Positions 31,895 to 40,599 of a stretch of DNA of 64,000 bases are shown one piece after another. The DNA is from Burkholderia sp. Nafp2/4-1b (GTDB lineage: Bacteria; Pseudomonadota; Gammaproteobacteria; Burkholderiales; Burkholderiaceae). The notes below the pieces were generated by a model. It had not been told where the DNA came from, made no database searches, and saw nothing but the letters and a program-made list of their open reading frames with translations. Every line of letters starts with the position of its first letter. Within the stretch, counting starts at the first letter, position 1. Made by a program: the position numbers and the translations under genes. The stretch spans positions 124,001 to 188,000 of the forward strand of contig NZ_ML058600.1 in NCBI RefSeq assembly GCF_003635165.1. Direction: 5' to 3'.

Positions 31895-32520
31895 CCATGC
31901 CGACCGCCGCCCGCGAGGGCTACGCCAGTTGCCACGCCTGCGGGCTCGTGCAGACGATCGACCATCCGCACGCGCATTGCGCGCGCTGCGGCGCCACGCT
32001 GCATTTCCGTACGCCGAACAGCATCATGCGCACCTGGGCGCTGTTGCTCGCGGCCGCGATCCTCTATATCCCCGCGAACCTGCTGCCGATCCTGCACACG
32101 TCGTCGATCGTGGGCTCGCAGGAAGACACGATCATGAGCGGCGTCATCTATTTCTGGACCTCCGGAGACTGGCCCCTCGCGGTCGTCGTGTTCGTCGCCA
32201 GCATTCTCGTGCCGATGCTCAAGCTCTGCGTGCTGACGATCCTCGCGACCAGCGCGCAGCGCCGCGGCGCATGGCGGCCGCTGCAGCGCACGCGCCTGTA
32301 CCGGATCGTCGAGCGGATCGGCCGCTGGTCGATGCTCGACATCTTCGTCGTGACGCTCACCGTCGCGCTCGTCCATTTCCGTTCGCTCGCCGTCATCACG
32401 GCCGGCCCCGGCGCGCTCGCGTTCGGCTCGGTCGTGATCCTGACGATGCTCGCGTCGATGCAGTTCGATCCCCGCCTGATCTGGGATCCAGTCGAAACCT
32501 CAGGGAAACACCATGAATAG
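31891..32520 (+). CDS. PqiA-like protein, second half
   Basis: This 209-aa protein is the second PqiA-type module, again with a zinc ribbon (CHACGLVQTIDHPHAHCARCGATL) and about four membrane helices (MRTWALLLAAAILYIPANLLPIL onward). It overlaps the previous gene by 4 bp (ATGA) and the MCE gene by 8 bp, so the whole operon is tightly coupled. The two proteins probably form the membrane partner that one polypeptide provides in E. coli. Confidence 0.87.
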   Translation: MTMPTAAREGYASCHACGLVQTIDHPHAHCARCGATLHFRTPNSIMRTWALLLAAAILYIPANLLPILHTSSIVGSQEDTIMSGVIYFWTSGDWPLAVVVFVASILVPMLKLCVLTILATSAQRRGAWRPLQRTRLYRIVERIGRWSMLDIFVVTLTVALVHFRSLAVITAGPGALAFGSVVILTMLASMQFDPRLIWDPVETSGKHHE

Positions 32521-34135
32521 TCCGCAAGGCCCGCAGCACGACGACGCGTCCCGGCCGCCCGATCCGACGATCTCGACGAAAAGCGGCTGGCTGCCGTCGC
32601 TCGTCTGGCTCGTGCCGCTGATCGCCGCGCTGATCGGCATCGGCCTCGTGCTCAAGTCGGTGCACGAACGCGGCCCGGAAATCTCGATCAGCTTCCACAG
32701 CGCGGAAGGGCTCGAGCCGGGCAAGACGCAGGTCAAGTACAAGGACGTCGAGATCGGCACGGTCAAGACGATCAAGCTGTCGAAGGACCTGTCGCGCGTG
32801 CTCGTCCAGGTGCAGCTGAAGAAGGAAGCCGAGGACTTCGCGGTCAAGGGCTCGCGCTTCTGGATCGTGCGACCGCGCGTAGGCGCGACCGGCGTGTCGG
32901 GGCTCGGCACGCTGCTGTCGGGCGCATACATCGGCGTCGATGCCGGCCACGGGCAGGACACGCAGACCGACTTCACCGGCCTCGAGACGCCGCCGGCCGT
33001 GACCGGCGACCAGAAGGGCACCCAGTACGTGCTGCGCGGCGATTCGCTCGGCTCCGTCGACATCGGCTCGCCGGTCTACTACCGCCGCGTGCCGGTCGGC
33101 CAGGTGGTCGGCTTCTCGCTCGACAAGGACGGCACGGGCGTCACGTTCAACGTGTTCGTCAATGCGCCGTACGACCAGTACGTCGGCCTGAACTCGCGCT
33201 GGTGGCAGGCGAGCGGCGTCGACCTGCGGCTCGATTCGAGCGGCCTGAAGCTGAACACGCAGTCGCTCGCGACGGTGATCCTCGGCGGCATTGCGTTCCA
33301 GACGCCGCCGAACCAGGGCAGCGGCGCGACCGCGCCGAACAACACGACGTTCCGCCTCGGCTCCGACGAGGGCGACGCGATGCGCGACCCGGACGGCCAG
33401 CCGCTGCAGGTCGTGATGAACTTCAACCAGTCGCTGCGCGGGCTCGCCGTCGGTGCGCCGGTCGACTTCCGCGGCATCGTGCTCGGCGAAGTGACGAACA
33501 TCGGCATCGACTACGATCCGAAAACCAAGAACTTCCTGATGCCGGTCACGATGAACGTGTATCCGGAGCGGCTCGGCCGGCGCTTCCGCGAAACGATCGA
33601 GAGCCAGGGCGAACCGGCCCGCCGCGAGATCGTCGAGCGCCTCGTCAAGCACGGGCTACGCGGCCAGCTGCGCACTGGCAACCTGCTGACGAGCCAGCTG
33701 TACGTCGCGCTCGACTTCTTCCCGAAGGCGCCGCCGGCGACGATCGACGCGACGCGCCAGCCGCTCGAGCTGCCGACCGTGCCGAACACGCTCGACGAAC
33801 TGCAGCTGCAGGTCGCCGACATCGCGAAGAAGCTCGACAAGGTGCCGTTCGACCAGATCGGCGCGAACCTGAACAGCGCGCTGTCGAACGCCGACAAGCT
33901 GTTCAAGCAGCTCGACACGCAGGTCGCACCGGAAGCGCGCGACACGCTGTCGGCCGCGAAGCAGACCTTCTCGACCGCCGAGGCGACGCTGCAGCAGGAT
34001 TCGCCGCTGCAGTCGGACGTGCGCGGCGCGCTGAAGGAGCTCACGCGCACGCTGCAATCGCTGAACGCGCTCGCCGATTATCTCGAGCGTCATCCCGAAT
34101 CGCTGCTCAAGGGCAAGCCAGGAGATCAACAATGA
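32513..34135 (+). CDS. pqiB: PqiB, MCE-domain intermembrane transport protein
   Basis: PqiB forms a stacked ring and needle of MCE domains that spans the periplasm and moves lipids between membranes. The 540-aa protein has a cytoplasmic N terminus, one membrane helix (residues about 23-43, WLPSLVWLVPLIAALIGIGLVL), and three MCE domains. These begin near ISISFHSAEGLEPGKTQVKYKDVEIGTV, TQYVLRGDSLGSVDIGSPVYYRRV and QPLQVVMNFNQSLRGLAVGAPVDFRGI. A C-terminal helical region follows. Length and order match E. coli PqiB. Confidence 0.93.
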   Translation: MNSPQGPQHDDASRPPDPTISTKSGWLPSLVWLVPLIAALIGIGLVLKSVHERGPEISISFHSAEGLEPGKTQVKYKDVEIGTVKTIKLSKDLSRVLVQVQLKKEAEDFAVKGSRFWIVRPRVGATGVSGLGTLLSGAYIGVDAGHGQDTQTDFTGLETPPAVTGDQKGTQYVLRGDSLGSVDIGSPVYYRRVPVGQVVGFSLDKDGTGVTFNVFVNAPYDQYVGLNSRWWQASGVDLRLDSSGLKLNTQSLATVILGGIAFQTPPNQGSGATAPNNTTFRLGSDEGDAMRDPDGQPLQVVMNFNQSLRGLAVGAPVDFRGIVLGEVTNIGIDYDPKTKNFLMPVTMNVYPERLGRRFRETIESQGEPARREIVERLVKHGLRGQLRTGNLLTSQLYVALDFFPKAPPATIDATRQPLELPTVPNTLDELQLQVADIAKKLDKVPFDQIGANLNSALSNADKLFKQLDTQVAPEARDTLSAAKQTFSTAEATLQQDSPLQSDVRGALKELTRTLQSLNALADYLERHPESLLKGKPGDQQ

Positions 34136-34866
34136 CGACGACACGCGTGAACGGTTTCGCGGGCGGCGCGGCGGCAGTCTTCGCCGCGCTCGCGCTCGCC
34201 GCGTGCAGCTCGCCGCCCGCACGGTTCTATACGCTGAGCCCGGCCGACGCCGCGACGCCCGTGCGCACCGCGCCCGCCAACCCGGCGTTCCTGATCGAGG
34301 TGCCGTCGGTCAGCGTGCCCGAACAGGTCGCGAAGAACCAGCTCGTCGTGCAGAAGAACGCCGCGCAGGTCGACGTGCTCGAACAGGATCGCTGGGCCGC
34401 GCCGCCCGCCGACGAGATTCGCCGCGCGCTGTCGGACGATCTCGCCGCGCAGCTCGGCACGATCGACGTCGCGAATTCCGCGTATCCGGCAGGCGTGCCC
34501 GTCTACCGGATCAGCGTGAACGTGCAGCGCTTCGAGTCGTGGCCGGCCAAGCGGGCCGCGATCGATGCCGTGTGGAGCGTGCGCGTGCTCGGCACGCAAG
34601 CGGTGATGACGTGCCGCACGAGCGTCGCGGAACCGGTCGCCGACGGCTACGACGCGCTCGTCGCCGGCCACCGGCGCGCGCTCGACGTGATTGCATCGCA
34701 GGCCGCGGCCGGCGTGCGCGCGATGGCCGCGCGGCGTGGTGCGACGGCGCCGACGAGCGCCGCCGGCAACAAGACGGCCGCGGTGCCGGCTGTGCCGGGC
34801 GTGCCCTGCCCGGCCAATCCGGCGCCTGGCGGCGACGCGGGCGCGACCGGCAAGTCCGGCGCGTAA
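34132..34866 (+). CDS. pqiC: PqiC-like outer-membrane lipoprotein
   Basis: PqiC/DUF330 lipoproteins anchor the PqiB channel at the outer membrane. The 244-aa precursor has a lipoprotein signal (MTTTRVNGFAGGAAAVFAAL, lipobox LAAC, Cys near residue 25), then ARFYTLSPAD and LIEVPSVSVPEQVAKNQLVV. The C-terminal ~50 residues are Ala/Pro/Gly-rich. The ATG overlaps the pqiB stop (ATGA). It ends the operon. Confidence 0.88.
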   Translation: MTTTRVNGFAGGAAAVFAALALAACSSPPARFYTLSPADAATPVRTAPANPAFLIEVPSVSVPEQVAKNQLVVQKNAAQVDVLEQDRWAAPPADEIRRALSDDLAAQLGTIDVANSAYPAGVPVYRISVNVQRFESWPAKRAAIDAVWSVRVLGTQAVMTCRTSVAEPVADGYDALVAGHRRALDVIASQAAAGVRAMAARRGATAPTSAAGNKTAAVPAVPGVPCPANPAPGGDAGATGKSGA

Positions 34867-35450
34867 GCGAGCGGCGCGCGGGCCGGCGTCGCACGCATTC
34901 GCACCTGCGACGGCATTCGATCGCCGCCGCGGCGCGATAGTCGGGATCGGCATCGGCATCGGCGTCGGCGTCGGTAATCGGCGTCGGCCGTCGGCATCAG
35001 CATCGGCATCGGCAAACGACATCGGCAACGATTCACGTGCGCGCACCGCCGTGCACGCGAACCCGCCGCCCCCTCCGCGACGGCCCGCACGGCGCGGTCG
35101 CAATCGGCCGAACGGCCATTTGCATTGTTTGTCAAAATCCGCCGGAACCGGCGCCACGCAACGCGGTCGGCTTGCGTTTTCGCGCCCGATTGACGATCCT
35201 ACGCACTTTCCGGCTCGCGCCGCGCGTCGTGCGCGCCAGCCGGCTGGCGCTCCGCCCGGCGTGTCCGGTCCGGTCGCCGCCTCTGCCGGGGCCCGCACGC
35301 GTGTCCGCGCGCACCGCATCGGGGCAGCCGCATCGCGGGTCGCCGCGCATCGTCCGGCCACCCGACAGCCTCACCGTTCTCCCCGGCGCCGCGCCGTGTT
35401 GCCGGCCGGCATCCCGAACCCGCCCGTCCAGGGCTTTCGCTATCCCGTTT
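34867..35450. other. Long intergenic region between pqiC and the Gcr-like gene
   Basis: These 584 bp contain a hexamer repeat tract (34941-35013) and an AT-richer patch around 35117-35145 that may hold the promoter of the downstream gene. The downstream frame stays open back to 35037, but the sequence there is Arg/Pro-rich with no ribosome site, so I do not extend the gene. Confidence 0.45.
34941..35013. repeat. Imperfect hexanucleotide tandem repeat, unit TCGGCA/TCGGCG
   Basis: About twelve imperfect units of TCGGCA, TCGGCG or close variants run head to tail after the pqiC stop. This is a simple-sequence tract and could vary in unit number between strains. Confidence 0.75.
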
Positions 35451-37574
35451 ATGTTTCGTTCCCTGACGACCCTGATCAAGAAGTGGCGCGCGTCGCGCAA
35501 TGCGGGCCATCAGCTCGATGCGCTGCTCGCGCATGCCGACGCCGATGCCTCGTACGCCGAGCGCAGCGAGTGGCTGATCGAGCTCGCGCACTGGCTGCGC
35601 CGCAACGGCACGATGCAGGCCGCGCAGGATGCACCGGCCGAACGCGACGCCACCGCGCGCGCGTATCCGGCGCACGCCCGGCTGCGCTACCTGTTCCACG
35701 TGCTCGATCGCAATCCCGCGTGGAAATCGCACGCGGCGCGCATCCTGCGCGGGATCCTGCGCGAATGCGACGGCATCTCGCTGCTGTGCGACGCGGGCAT
35801 GCCCGTGCATTCGGGTTTCTTCGGCGCGCTGTTCGAGCGGATCGACTCGTCGCTGATCCCGCCCGCGCCGAACCGCCGCGAACTGACCGCGCTGTTCACG
35901 CTGATGTTCCCGACGCCGGAAGACCCACAATGGATCGACGCGCTGCCCGACGACCTGCTCGCGCGCCTCGCCGAGCTGATCGCGTACGACGTCACCGACG
36001 AGGAACGCCACGAACCCGGCTCGTTCTCGCGCGACCTGCTGGCCGCGCTGCACAACCTGACCTGCCAGATCAGCTCGACCGGGCTGTCGCAGACGGTGCG
36101 CAGCCGGCTGTCCGACGACGACGCGCGCAAGCCGCTCGAAACGCAGCCGTTCTACCGCCTCACGCGCGCGATGCTCGCGGTCGAGACCGCGCAGGCGGCC
36201 GTCGAGGACGGCGGCGAGCCAAGCAAGCTGCTGCACGAGGTGAACTACCTGCGCATGCTGCTCGACGAATGCCGGATCGCGGTCGACGACGTGTTCGCGC
36301 ACCTGTACCGCAACGGCGTGTCGGTCGACATCGTGTTCCAGGTCGAGCGGATGCGCATGCGCATCGTGCGCGCGGAAATGCTGCTCAATGCGTGGATGGC
36401 ACGCGACGACCTGCACGGGATGGCGCGCCTGACGGCCGAGCTCGTCGACGCGAACCAGAACAGCCAGAGCGTCGCGCACCTCGTGCGCAGCAACTTCTCG
36501 CTGTTCGCGCGCAAGCTCGTCGAGACCAACGCGGACACCGGCGAGCACTACATCTCGCGCGGCCGCGCCGAGTACCTGAAGATGCTGCGGATGGCCGCGG
36601 GCGGCGGCCTCGTCACCGTCGCGACCGTGTGCGTGAAGTTCGCGATCACGGGTGCGCACCTGCAGTCAATGCTCGAAGGGCTGCTCGCGGGCGTCAACTA
36701 CGCGGCGAGCTTCATGCTGATGCACTTCCTGCACTTCACGCTCGCGACCAAGCAGCCGGCGATGACCGCGCCGACGCTTGCGCGCGAGCTCGACGACACG
36801 GGTCACGATGAAGGCGTGAAGACGTTCGTCGCGTCGGTGATCGCGCTGATCCGCACGCAGGCCGCGGCGATCTCCGGCAACGTGCTCGTCGTGCTCCCGG
36901 TGTGCCTGCTCGTCCAGCTCTTCGCCAGCAACCTGCTGCATGCGAACCTGATTTCGCCGGAGAAGGCGCACACGACGCTGCATTCGTTCTCGCTGCTGGG
37001 CCCGACGCCGTTCTACGCGGCGCTCACGGGCGTGCTGCTGTGGGCGTCGAGCCTGCTCGCCGGCTGGGCCGACAACTGGTTCGTGCTGCACCGGGTCGGC
37101 GACGCGCTCACGTACAACCGCCGGCTGCGGATCACGCTCGGCGCGGCCGGCGCCGCGAAGCTCGCGCATTTCTGCCGCTCGAACGTCGCGGGCGTGGTCG
37201 CCAACGTCGGCCTCGGGCTGATGCTCGGCCTGATCCCGGCGATCGTCACCGTGTTCCTGTTCCCGTTCGAGGTGCGGCACGTGACGCTGTCGGCCGGCTC
37301 GATCGGGATCGCGCTCGGCGTGCTGGGCAAGGATGCGCTCGGTTCGCCCGAGCTGTGGTGGGCGTGCGCGGGCGTGCTGAGCATGGCGATCCTCAACGTG
37401 CTCGTGAGCTTCGCGCTCGCGTTCACGATGGCCGTGCGCTCGCGCAGCCTGCGCCGCACCAAGGTGCGCGCGCTGGTCGGCGCGATCGTGCGCACCGTGC
37501 TGGCGAAGCCGTCCGCGCTGTTCTGGCCGGCCGGCGCACCGGTCGCGCGGGCCCGCCAGCCGGACTCGCACTGA
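35451..37574 (+). CDS. Gcr-like 'site-specific recombinase' family membrane protein
   Basis: I recognise this as the COG4389 family, annotated 'site-specific recombinase' after a gonococcal gene. The 707-aa protein has a soluble, helix-rich N-terminal half (residues about 1-400). The second half has at least six hydrophobic segments, including LVTVATVCVKFAITG, AISGNVLVVLPVCLLVQLF, FYAALTGVLLWASSLLAGW and VVANVGLGLMLGLIPAIVTVFLFPF. I see neither a tyrosine- nor a serine-recombinase active site. The recombinase name is therefore doubtful. The methionine at 35451 begins the conserved part. Confidence 0.75.
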   Translation: MFRSLTTLIKKWRASRNAGHQLDALLAHADADASYAERSEWLIELAHWLRRNGTMQAAQDAPAERDATARAYPAHARLRYLFHVLDRNPAWKSHAARILRGILRECDGISLLCDAGMPVHSGFFGALFERIDSSLIPPAPNRRELTALFTLMFPTPEDPQWIDALPDDLLARLAELIAYDVTDEERHEPGSFSRDLLAALHNLTCQISSTGLSQTVRSRLSDDDARKPLETQPFYRLTRAMLAVETAQAAVEDGGEPSKLLHEVNYLRMLLDECRIAVDDVFAHLYRNGVSVDIVFQVERMRMRIVRAEMLLNAWMARDDLHGMARLTAELVDANQNSQSVAHLVRSNFSLFARKLVETNADTGEHYISRGRAEYLKMLRMAAGGGLVTVATVCVKFAITGAHLQSMLEGLLAGVNYAASFMLMHFLHFTLATKQPAMTAPTLARELDDTGHDEGVKTFVASVIALIRTQAAAISGNVLVVLPVCLLVQLFASNLLHANLISPEKAHTTLHSFSLLGPTPFYAALTGVLLWASSLLAGWADNWFVLHRVGDALTYNRRLRITLGAAGAAKLAHFCRSNVAGVVANVGLGLMLGLIPAIVTVFLFPFEVRHVTLSAGSIGIALGVLGKDALGSPELWWACAGVLSMAILNVLVSFALAFTMAVRSRSLRRTKVRALVGAIVRTVLAKPSALFWPAGAPVARARQPDSH

Positions 37575-37607
37575 CCCTTTGGCGGCGGCGCGCCGCCCGG
37601 GCGGGCG

Positions 37608-37679
37608 CCGCCGCACGAACCGCCGCACGAACCGCCGCACGAACCGCCGCACGAACCACCGCACGAGCCGCCGCACGAG
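37608..37679. repeat. 12-bp tandem repeat, six units of CCGCCGCACGAA
   Basis: Six consecutive 12-bp units (four identical, the last two with A/G changes) lie 33 bp after the Gcr-like stop and about 120 bp before the methyltransferase start. The unit is a multiple of three, but it lies outside the annotated genes. Confidence 0.85.
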
Positions 37680-37802
37680 CCAGGGCAGCGCGTCCGGGCG
37701 GGCGGCACATCGGGGCGCCAGCGCGCCGAATCCGACACAACGCCGGCCCCGGCCGCCCGCGCCGCGTACAATGGTGGACTTTTGCACGTTCTTACCCGCC
37801 TT

Positions 37803-39101
37803 ATGTCCTCGCCCACCCTGTACGAATTCTTCGCTCCCTGCCCGCGCGGCCTCGAAGCGGCGCTTGCCGCCGAGCTGGCCGAAATCGCCGGCCGCCATCT
37901 GGACGGTGCGCCGTTCACCGCGGGCGCGCAGGTGCCGGGCGGTGTGCATTTCCGCGGCGGCTGGGCCGCCGGCATGGCCGCGAACCTCCATTCGCGCATT
38001 GCGAGCCGCATCCTCCTGAAGATCGCGCACGGCCCGTACCGCAACGAACAGGACGTCTACGCGCTCGCGCTCGAGCAGCCGTGGGAACGCTGGTTCGCGT
38101 CGACGCAGACGCTGCGCATCGACATCACCGCGATCAAGTCGCCGCTGAAGAGCCTCGAGTTCACGACGCTGCGCGTGAAGGATGCGATCTGCGACCGGAT
38201 GCGCGACAAGACCGGCTCGCGGCCGAGCATCGACACCGGTGCGCCGGACGTGCGCGTGTTCGCGTTCCTGACGGCCACCGAGTGCACGCTGTACCTCGAT
38301 ACGTCGGGCGAGCCGCTGTTCAAGCGCGGCTGGCGCCTCGACAAGGGCGCGGCGCCGCTGCGCGAGAACCTCGCGGCCGGCATCCTGCGCCTGACGGGCT
38401 GGACGCCCGGCACCGCGCTGTACGACCCGATGTGCGGCAGCGGCACGTTCCTCGCGGAAGCCGCGCAGATCGCGCTCGGCGTCGCGCCGGGCGTCGAGCG
38501 CCGCTTCGGCTTCGAAAAGCTCAAGCAGTACGACATCACCGCATGGCAGGGCCTGAAGGTTCCGGCGCTCGACGCGAAGCGCGCCGCGCGCGGCAAGCGC
38601 GATTCGCTCGGCGTGTACGGCAGCGACATCTCGGGCGACATGCTCGAGAAGGCGCGCGCGAACCTCGAGCGCGCGGGCGTGCCGTCGGTGTGGCTCAAGC
38701 AGGTCGACGCGCGCGGGATGACGCCGCCGTGCGACGGCCCCGGCATCATCCTCGCGAACCCGCCGTACGGCGAGCGGATCGAAGTGCGCGGCCGCAGCGC
38801 GCGCGGCGAGGTGCGCGAGACGGGCCGCAACCGCGGCAACGACGACGCGTTCCGCCGCACGCACACCGATGCACCGGACAGCGAGTTCTTCAATGCGCTC
38901 GGCGATGCGCTCAAGCAGCGTTTCACCGGCTGGCAGGCGTTCCTGCTGACGTCGGATCGTTCGCTGCCGGGCCAGCTGCGCCTGCGCGAATCGGCGAAGA
39001 CGCCGCTGTTCAACGGCGCGCTCGAATGCCGGCTGTTCCGCTTCGACCTGATCGCCGGCAGCGTGAAGGCGCGCCCGGCCGCGGCGGAAGGCGACGCCTG
39101 A
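37803..39101 (+). CDS. THUMP-domain 23S rRNA methyltransferase, RlmL-like
   Basis: This 432-aa protein matches the N-terminal module of RlmL, which makes N2-methylguanosine in 23S rRNA. It has a THUMP RNA-binding domain (about residues 45-160) and a Rossmann methyltransferase domain with YDPMCGSGTFLAEAAQIA and the catalytic ILANPPYGERIE. E. coli RlmKL has a second methyltransferase module that is absent here, as usual in betaproteobacteria. The methionine at 37803 is preferred over one seven codons upstream because it begins the conserved SPTLYEFFAPCPRGLE. Confidence 0.9.
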   Translation: MSSPTLYEFFAPCPRGLEAALAAELAEIAGRHLDGAPFTAGAQVPGGVHFRGGWAAGMAANLHSRIASRILLKIAHGPYRNEQDVYALALEQPWERWFASTQTLRIDITAIKSPLKSLEFTTLRVKDAICDRMRDKTGSRPSIDTGAPDVRVFAFLTATECTLYLDTSGEPLFKRGWRLDKGAAPLRENLAAGILRLTGWTPGTALYDPMCGSGTFLAEAAQIALGVAPGVERRFGFEKLKQYDITAWQGLKVPALDAKRAARGKRDSLGVYGSDISGDMLEKARANLERAGVPSVWLKQVDARGMTPPCDGPGIILANPPYGERIEVRGRSARGEVRETGRNRGNDDAFRRTHTDAPDSEFFNALGDALKQRFTGWQAFLLTSDRSLPGQLRLRESAKTPLFNGALECRLFRFDLIAGSVKARPAAAEGDA

Positions 39102-39152
39102 CGCATCGCCTTCTCGCACCGGCCGCTGCGGCCGCGTGCTGACATCCTGACG

Positions 39153-39177
39153 ACGCCCGGCCCCCGCCGGGCGTTTT
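39153..39177 (+). terminator. Terminator of the RlmL-like gene
   Basis: The stem CGCCCGGC/GCCGGGCG (39154-39161 and 39166-39173) runs into TTTT, 52 bp after the stop codon. Confidence 0.75.
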
Positions 39178-39281
39178 GCTTGGTGCGGCATCGATGCATG
39201 CGGCGCCGCGCTCACGCCCTTCGCGCCGCCCGCCTGCGCGCCGCCTGCCGTCCGCCTGCCGACCGCCACCGTAGCGGCCTT

Positions 39282-39320
39282 CTGTCAGCACCGCCATCAC
39301 TACTGACAGCACGCTGTCAG
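39282..39320. promoter_or_regulatory. Repeated CTGTCAG motifs, possible operator of the VOC gene
   Basis: CTGTCAG occurs at 39282-39288 and 39314-39320 and its reverse complement CTGACAG at 39303-39309. The last two form the inverted repeat CTGACAGCACGCTGTCAG. They lie 79-117 bp before the VOC start. The WYL-domain regulator encoded two genes down is the natural candidate to bind, but this is only positional inference. Confidence 0.4.
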
Positions 39321-39398
39321 CAGCCCCCCATCACACTGCAATCCCGGCGCAATGCAAGGCTGGTTTCCACCAAGAATCCGAACAACAAGGAGCTCGTC

Positions 39399-39803
39399 AT
39401 GACGTCCGCAACTGCAACCGCAACCCTCGAACGCGCGATCGCGTGGTTCGACATCCCGTCCCTCGATTTCGACCGGGCGATCCGTTTCTACGAAACCGTG
39501 CTGCAAACCACGCTGCAGCGTGAAGTCGTCGGCGGCGTGCCGATGGCCATGTTCGATCACGAGGCGTCGAGCACCGGCGGCAGCATCGTGTTCGATCCGC
39601 AGCAGATGAAGCCGAGCGCGAACGGCGTGCTGGTGTACCTGAACGCCGGCGAGTCGGTCGTCGCCGCGCTCGAGCGCGCGAAGCGCGCGGGCGGCGTCGT
39701 GCAGGGCCCGGTCGTCGAGCTGCCGAACAACTACGGCTACATCGGCTACCTGATCGATACCGAAGGTAACCGCGTCGGCTTGCACGCGCCGAAATGCCAT
39801 TGA
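39399..39803 (+). CDS. VOC-family (glyoxalase/bleomycin-resistance fold) protein
   Basis: This 134-aa single-domain protein has the paired beta-alpha-beta-beta-beta fold of the vicinal-oxygen-chelate family. Visible blocks are IAWFDIPSLDFDRAIRFYE at the start and NYGYIGYLIDTEGNRVGLH at the end. Substrate is unknown; such proteins range from dioxygenases to antibiotic-binding proteins. The start follows AACAAGGAG. It lies 73 bp upstream of the WYL regulator, and the two may form an operon. Confidence 0.87.
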   Translation: MTSATATATLERAIAWFDIPSLDFDRAIRFYETVLQTTLQREVVGGVPMAMFDHEASSTGGSIVFDPQQMKPSANGVLVYLNAGESVVAALERAKRAGGVVQGPVVELPNNYGYIGYLIDTEGNRVGLHAPKCH

Positions 39804-39876
39804 GCGCACCGATGATCCGGCCGGCGCGGCGCTATCATCGCGAAGTTCCCGTAGCCGTTGGAGTCGAGGTGCAGCC

Positions 39877-40563
39877 ATGACGCGCCGTGCCGACCGTCTG
39901 TTCCAGATCGCCGAGCTGTTGCGCGGCAGGCGTCTGACGACCGCGCAGCAACTCGCCGACTGGCTGTCGGTGTCGCCGCGCACCGTCTATCGCGACGTGC
40001 GCGACCTGCAGCTGTCAGGGGTGCCGATCGAAGGCGAAGCCGGCATCGGCTACCGGCTGAACCGCAACGCGAGCCTGCCGCCGCTCACGTTCACGGCCGA
40101 GGAGCTCGCGGCGCTCGCGGTCGGCGCGCGGATGCTCGAAACCTGGGGCGGTGCGCGCTTCGCGGGCGGCGCACGTTCGGCGCTCGCGAAGATCGCGTCG
40201 GCGATGCCGGCCGACAAGCGCACGGCGCTCGATCGCCTGCCGGTGTACGCGCCGTCGTTCCACATCGACGAGACGTTCTGCGCGAAGGTCGACGCGATCC
40301 ACCAGGCAGTCGATACGCACCACATCGTCAGCTTCGACTACCGCGACCGGCTCGGCGCGCACACGCGGCGCCGCGTGTGGCCGCTCGGGCTCGTCTACTG
40401 GGGCGGCCGCTGGACGATCGGCGCGTGGTGCGAATTGCGCGGCGACTTCCGCACGTTCGACATCGCGCGAATGGGCGACATCACCGTGCACGAGCAGTTT
40501 CCGGACATGGAAGGCCGGCGGATCGCCGACTACATGCGGATCGCGGAAGCGCCGATGCGCTGA
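39877..40563 (+). CDS. YafY-type HTH/WYL-domain transcriptional regulator
   Basis: The 228-aa protein has an N-terminal DeoR-like winged helix (MTRRADRLFQIAELLRGRRL, QQLADWLSVSPRTVYRDVRDL). A C-terminal WYL domain contains HIVSFDYRDRLGAHTRRRVWPLGLVYWGGRWTIGAW. WYL regulators bind nucleic acid or nucleotide ligands and often control an adjacent gene, here perhaps the VOC gene. Confidence 0.9.
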   Translation: MTRRADRLFQIAELLRGRRLTTAQQLADWLSVSPRTVYRDVRDLQLSGVPIEGEAGIGYRLNRNASLPPLTFTAEELAALAVGARMLETWGGARFAGGARSALAKIASAMPADKRTALDRLPVYAPSFHIDETFCAKVDAIHQAVDTHHIVSFDYRDRLGAHTRRRVWPLGLVYWGGRWTIGAWCELRGDFRTFDIARMGDITVHEQFPDMEGRRIADYMRIAEAPMR

Positions 40564-40599
40564 CGCGTGCGGCGGCGGCTCGCGCCCCGGCCGCCCCCG

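Noticed and set aside
35037-35450. An N-terminal extension of the Gcr-like protein
   Set aside because: The extra 138 residues are Arg/Pro-rich, contain no conserved block and lack a ribosome site; the conserved part starts at 35451.
37585-37615. A GC-rich hairpin after the Gcr-like gene as a terminator
   Set aside because: GGCGGCGCGCCGCC can fold on itself but has no U-run; it may be a by-product of the GC-rich tandem repeat.
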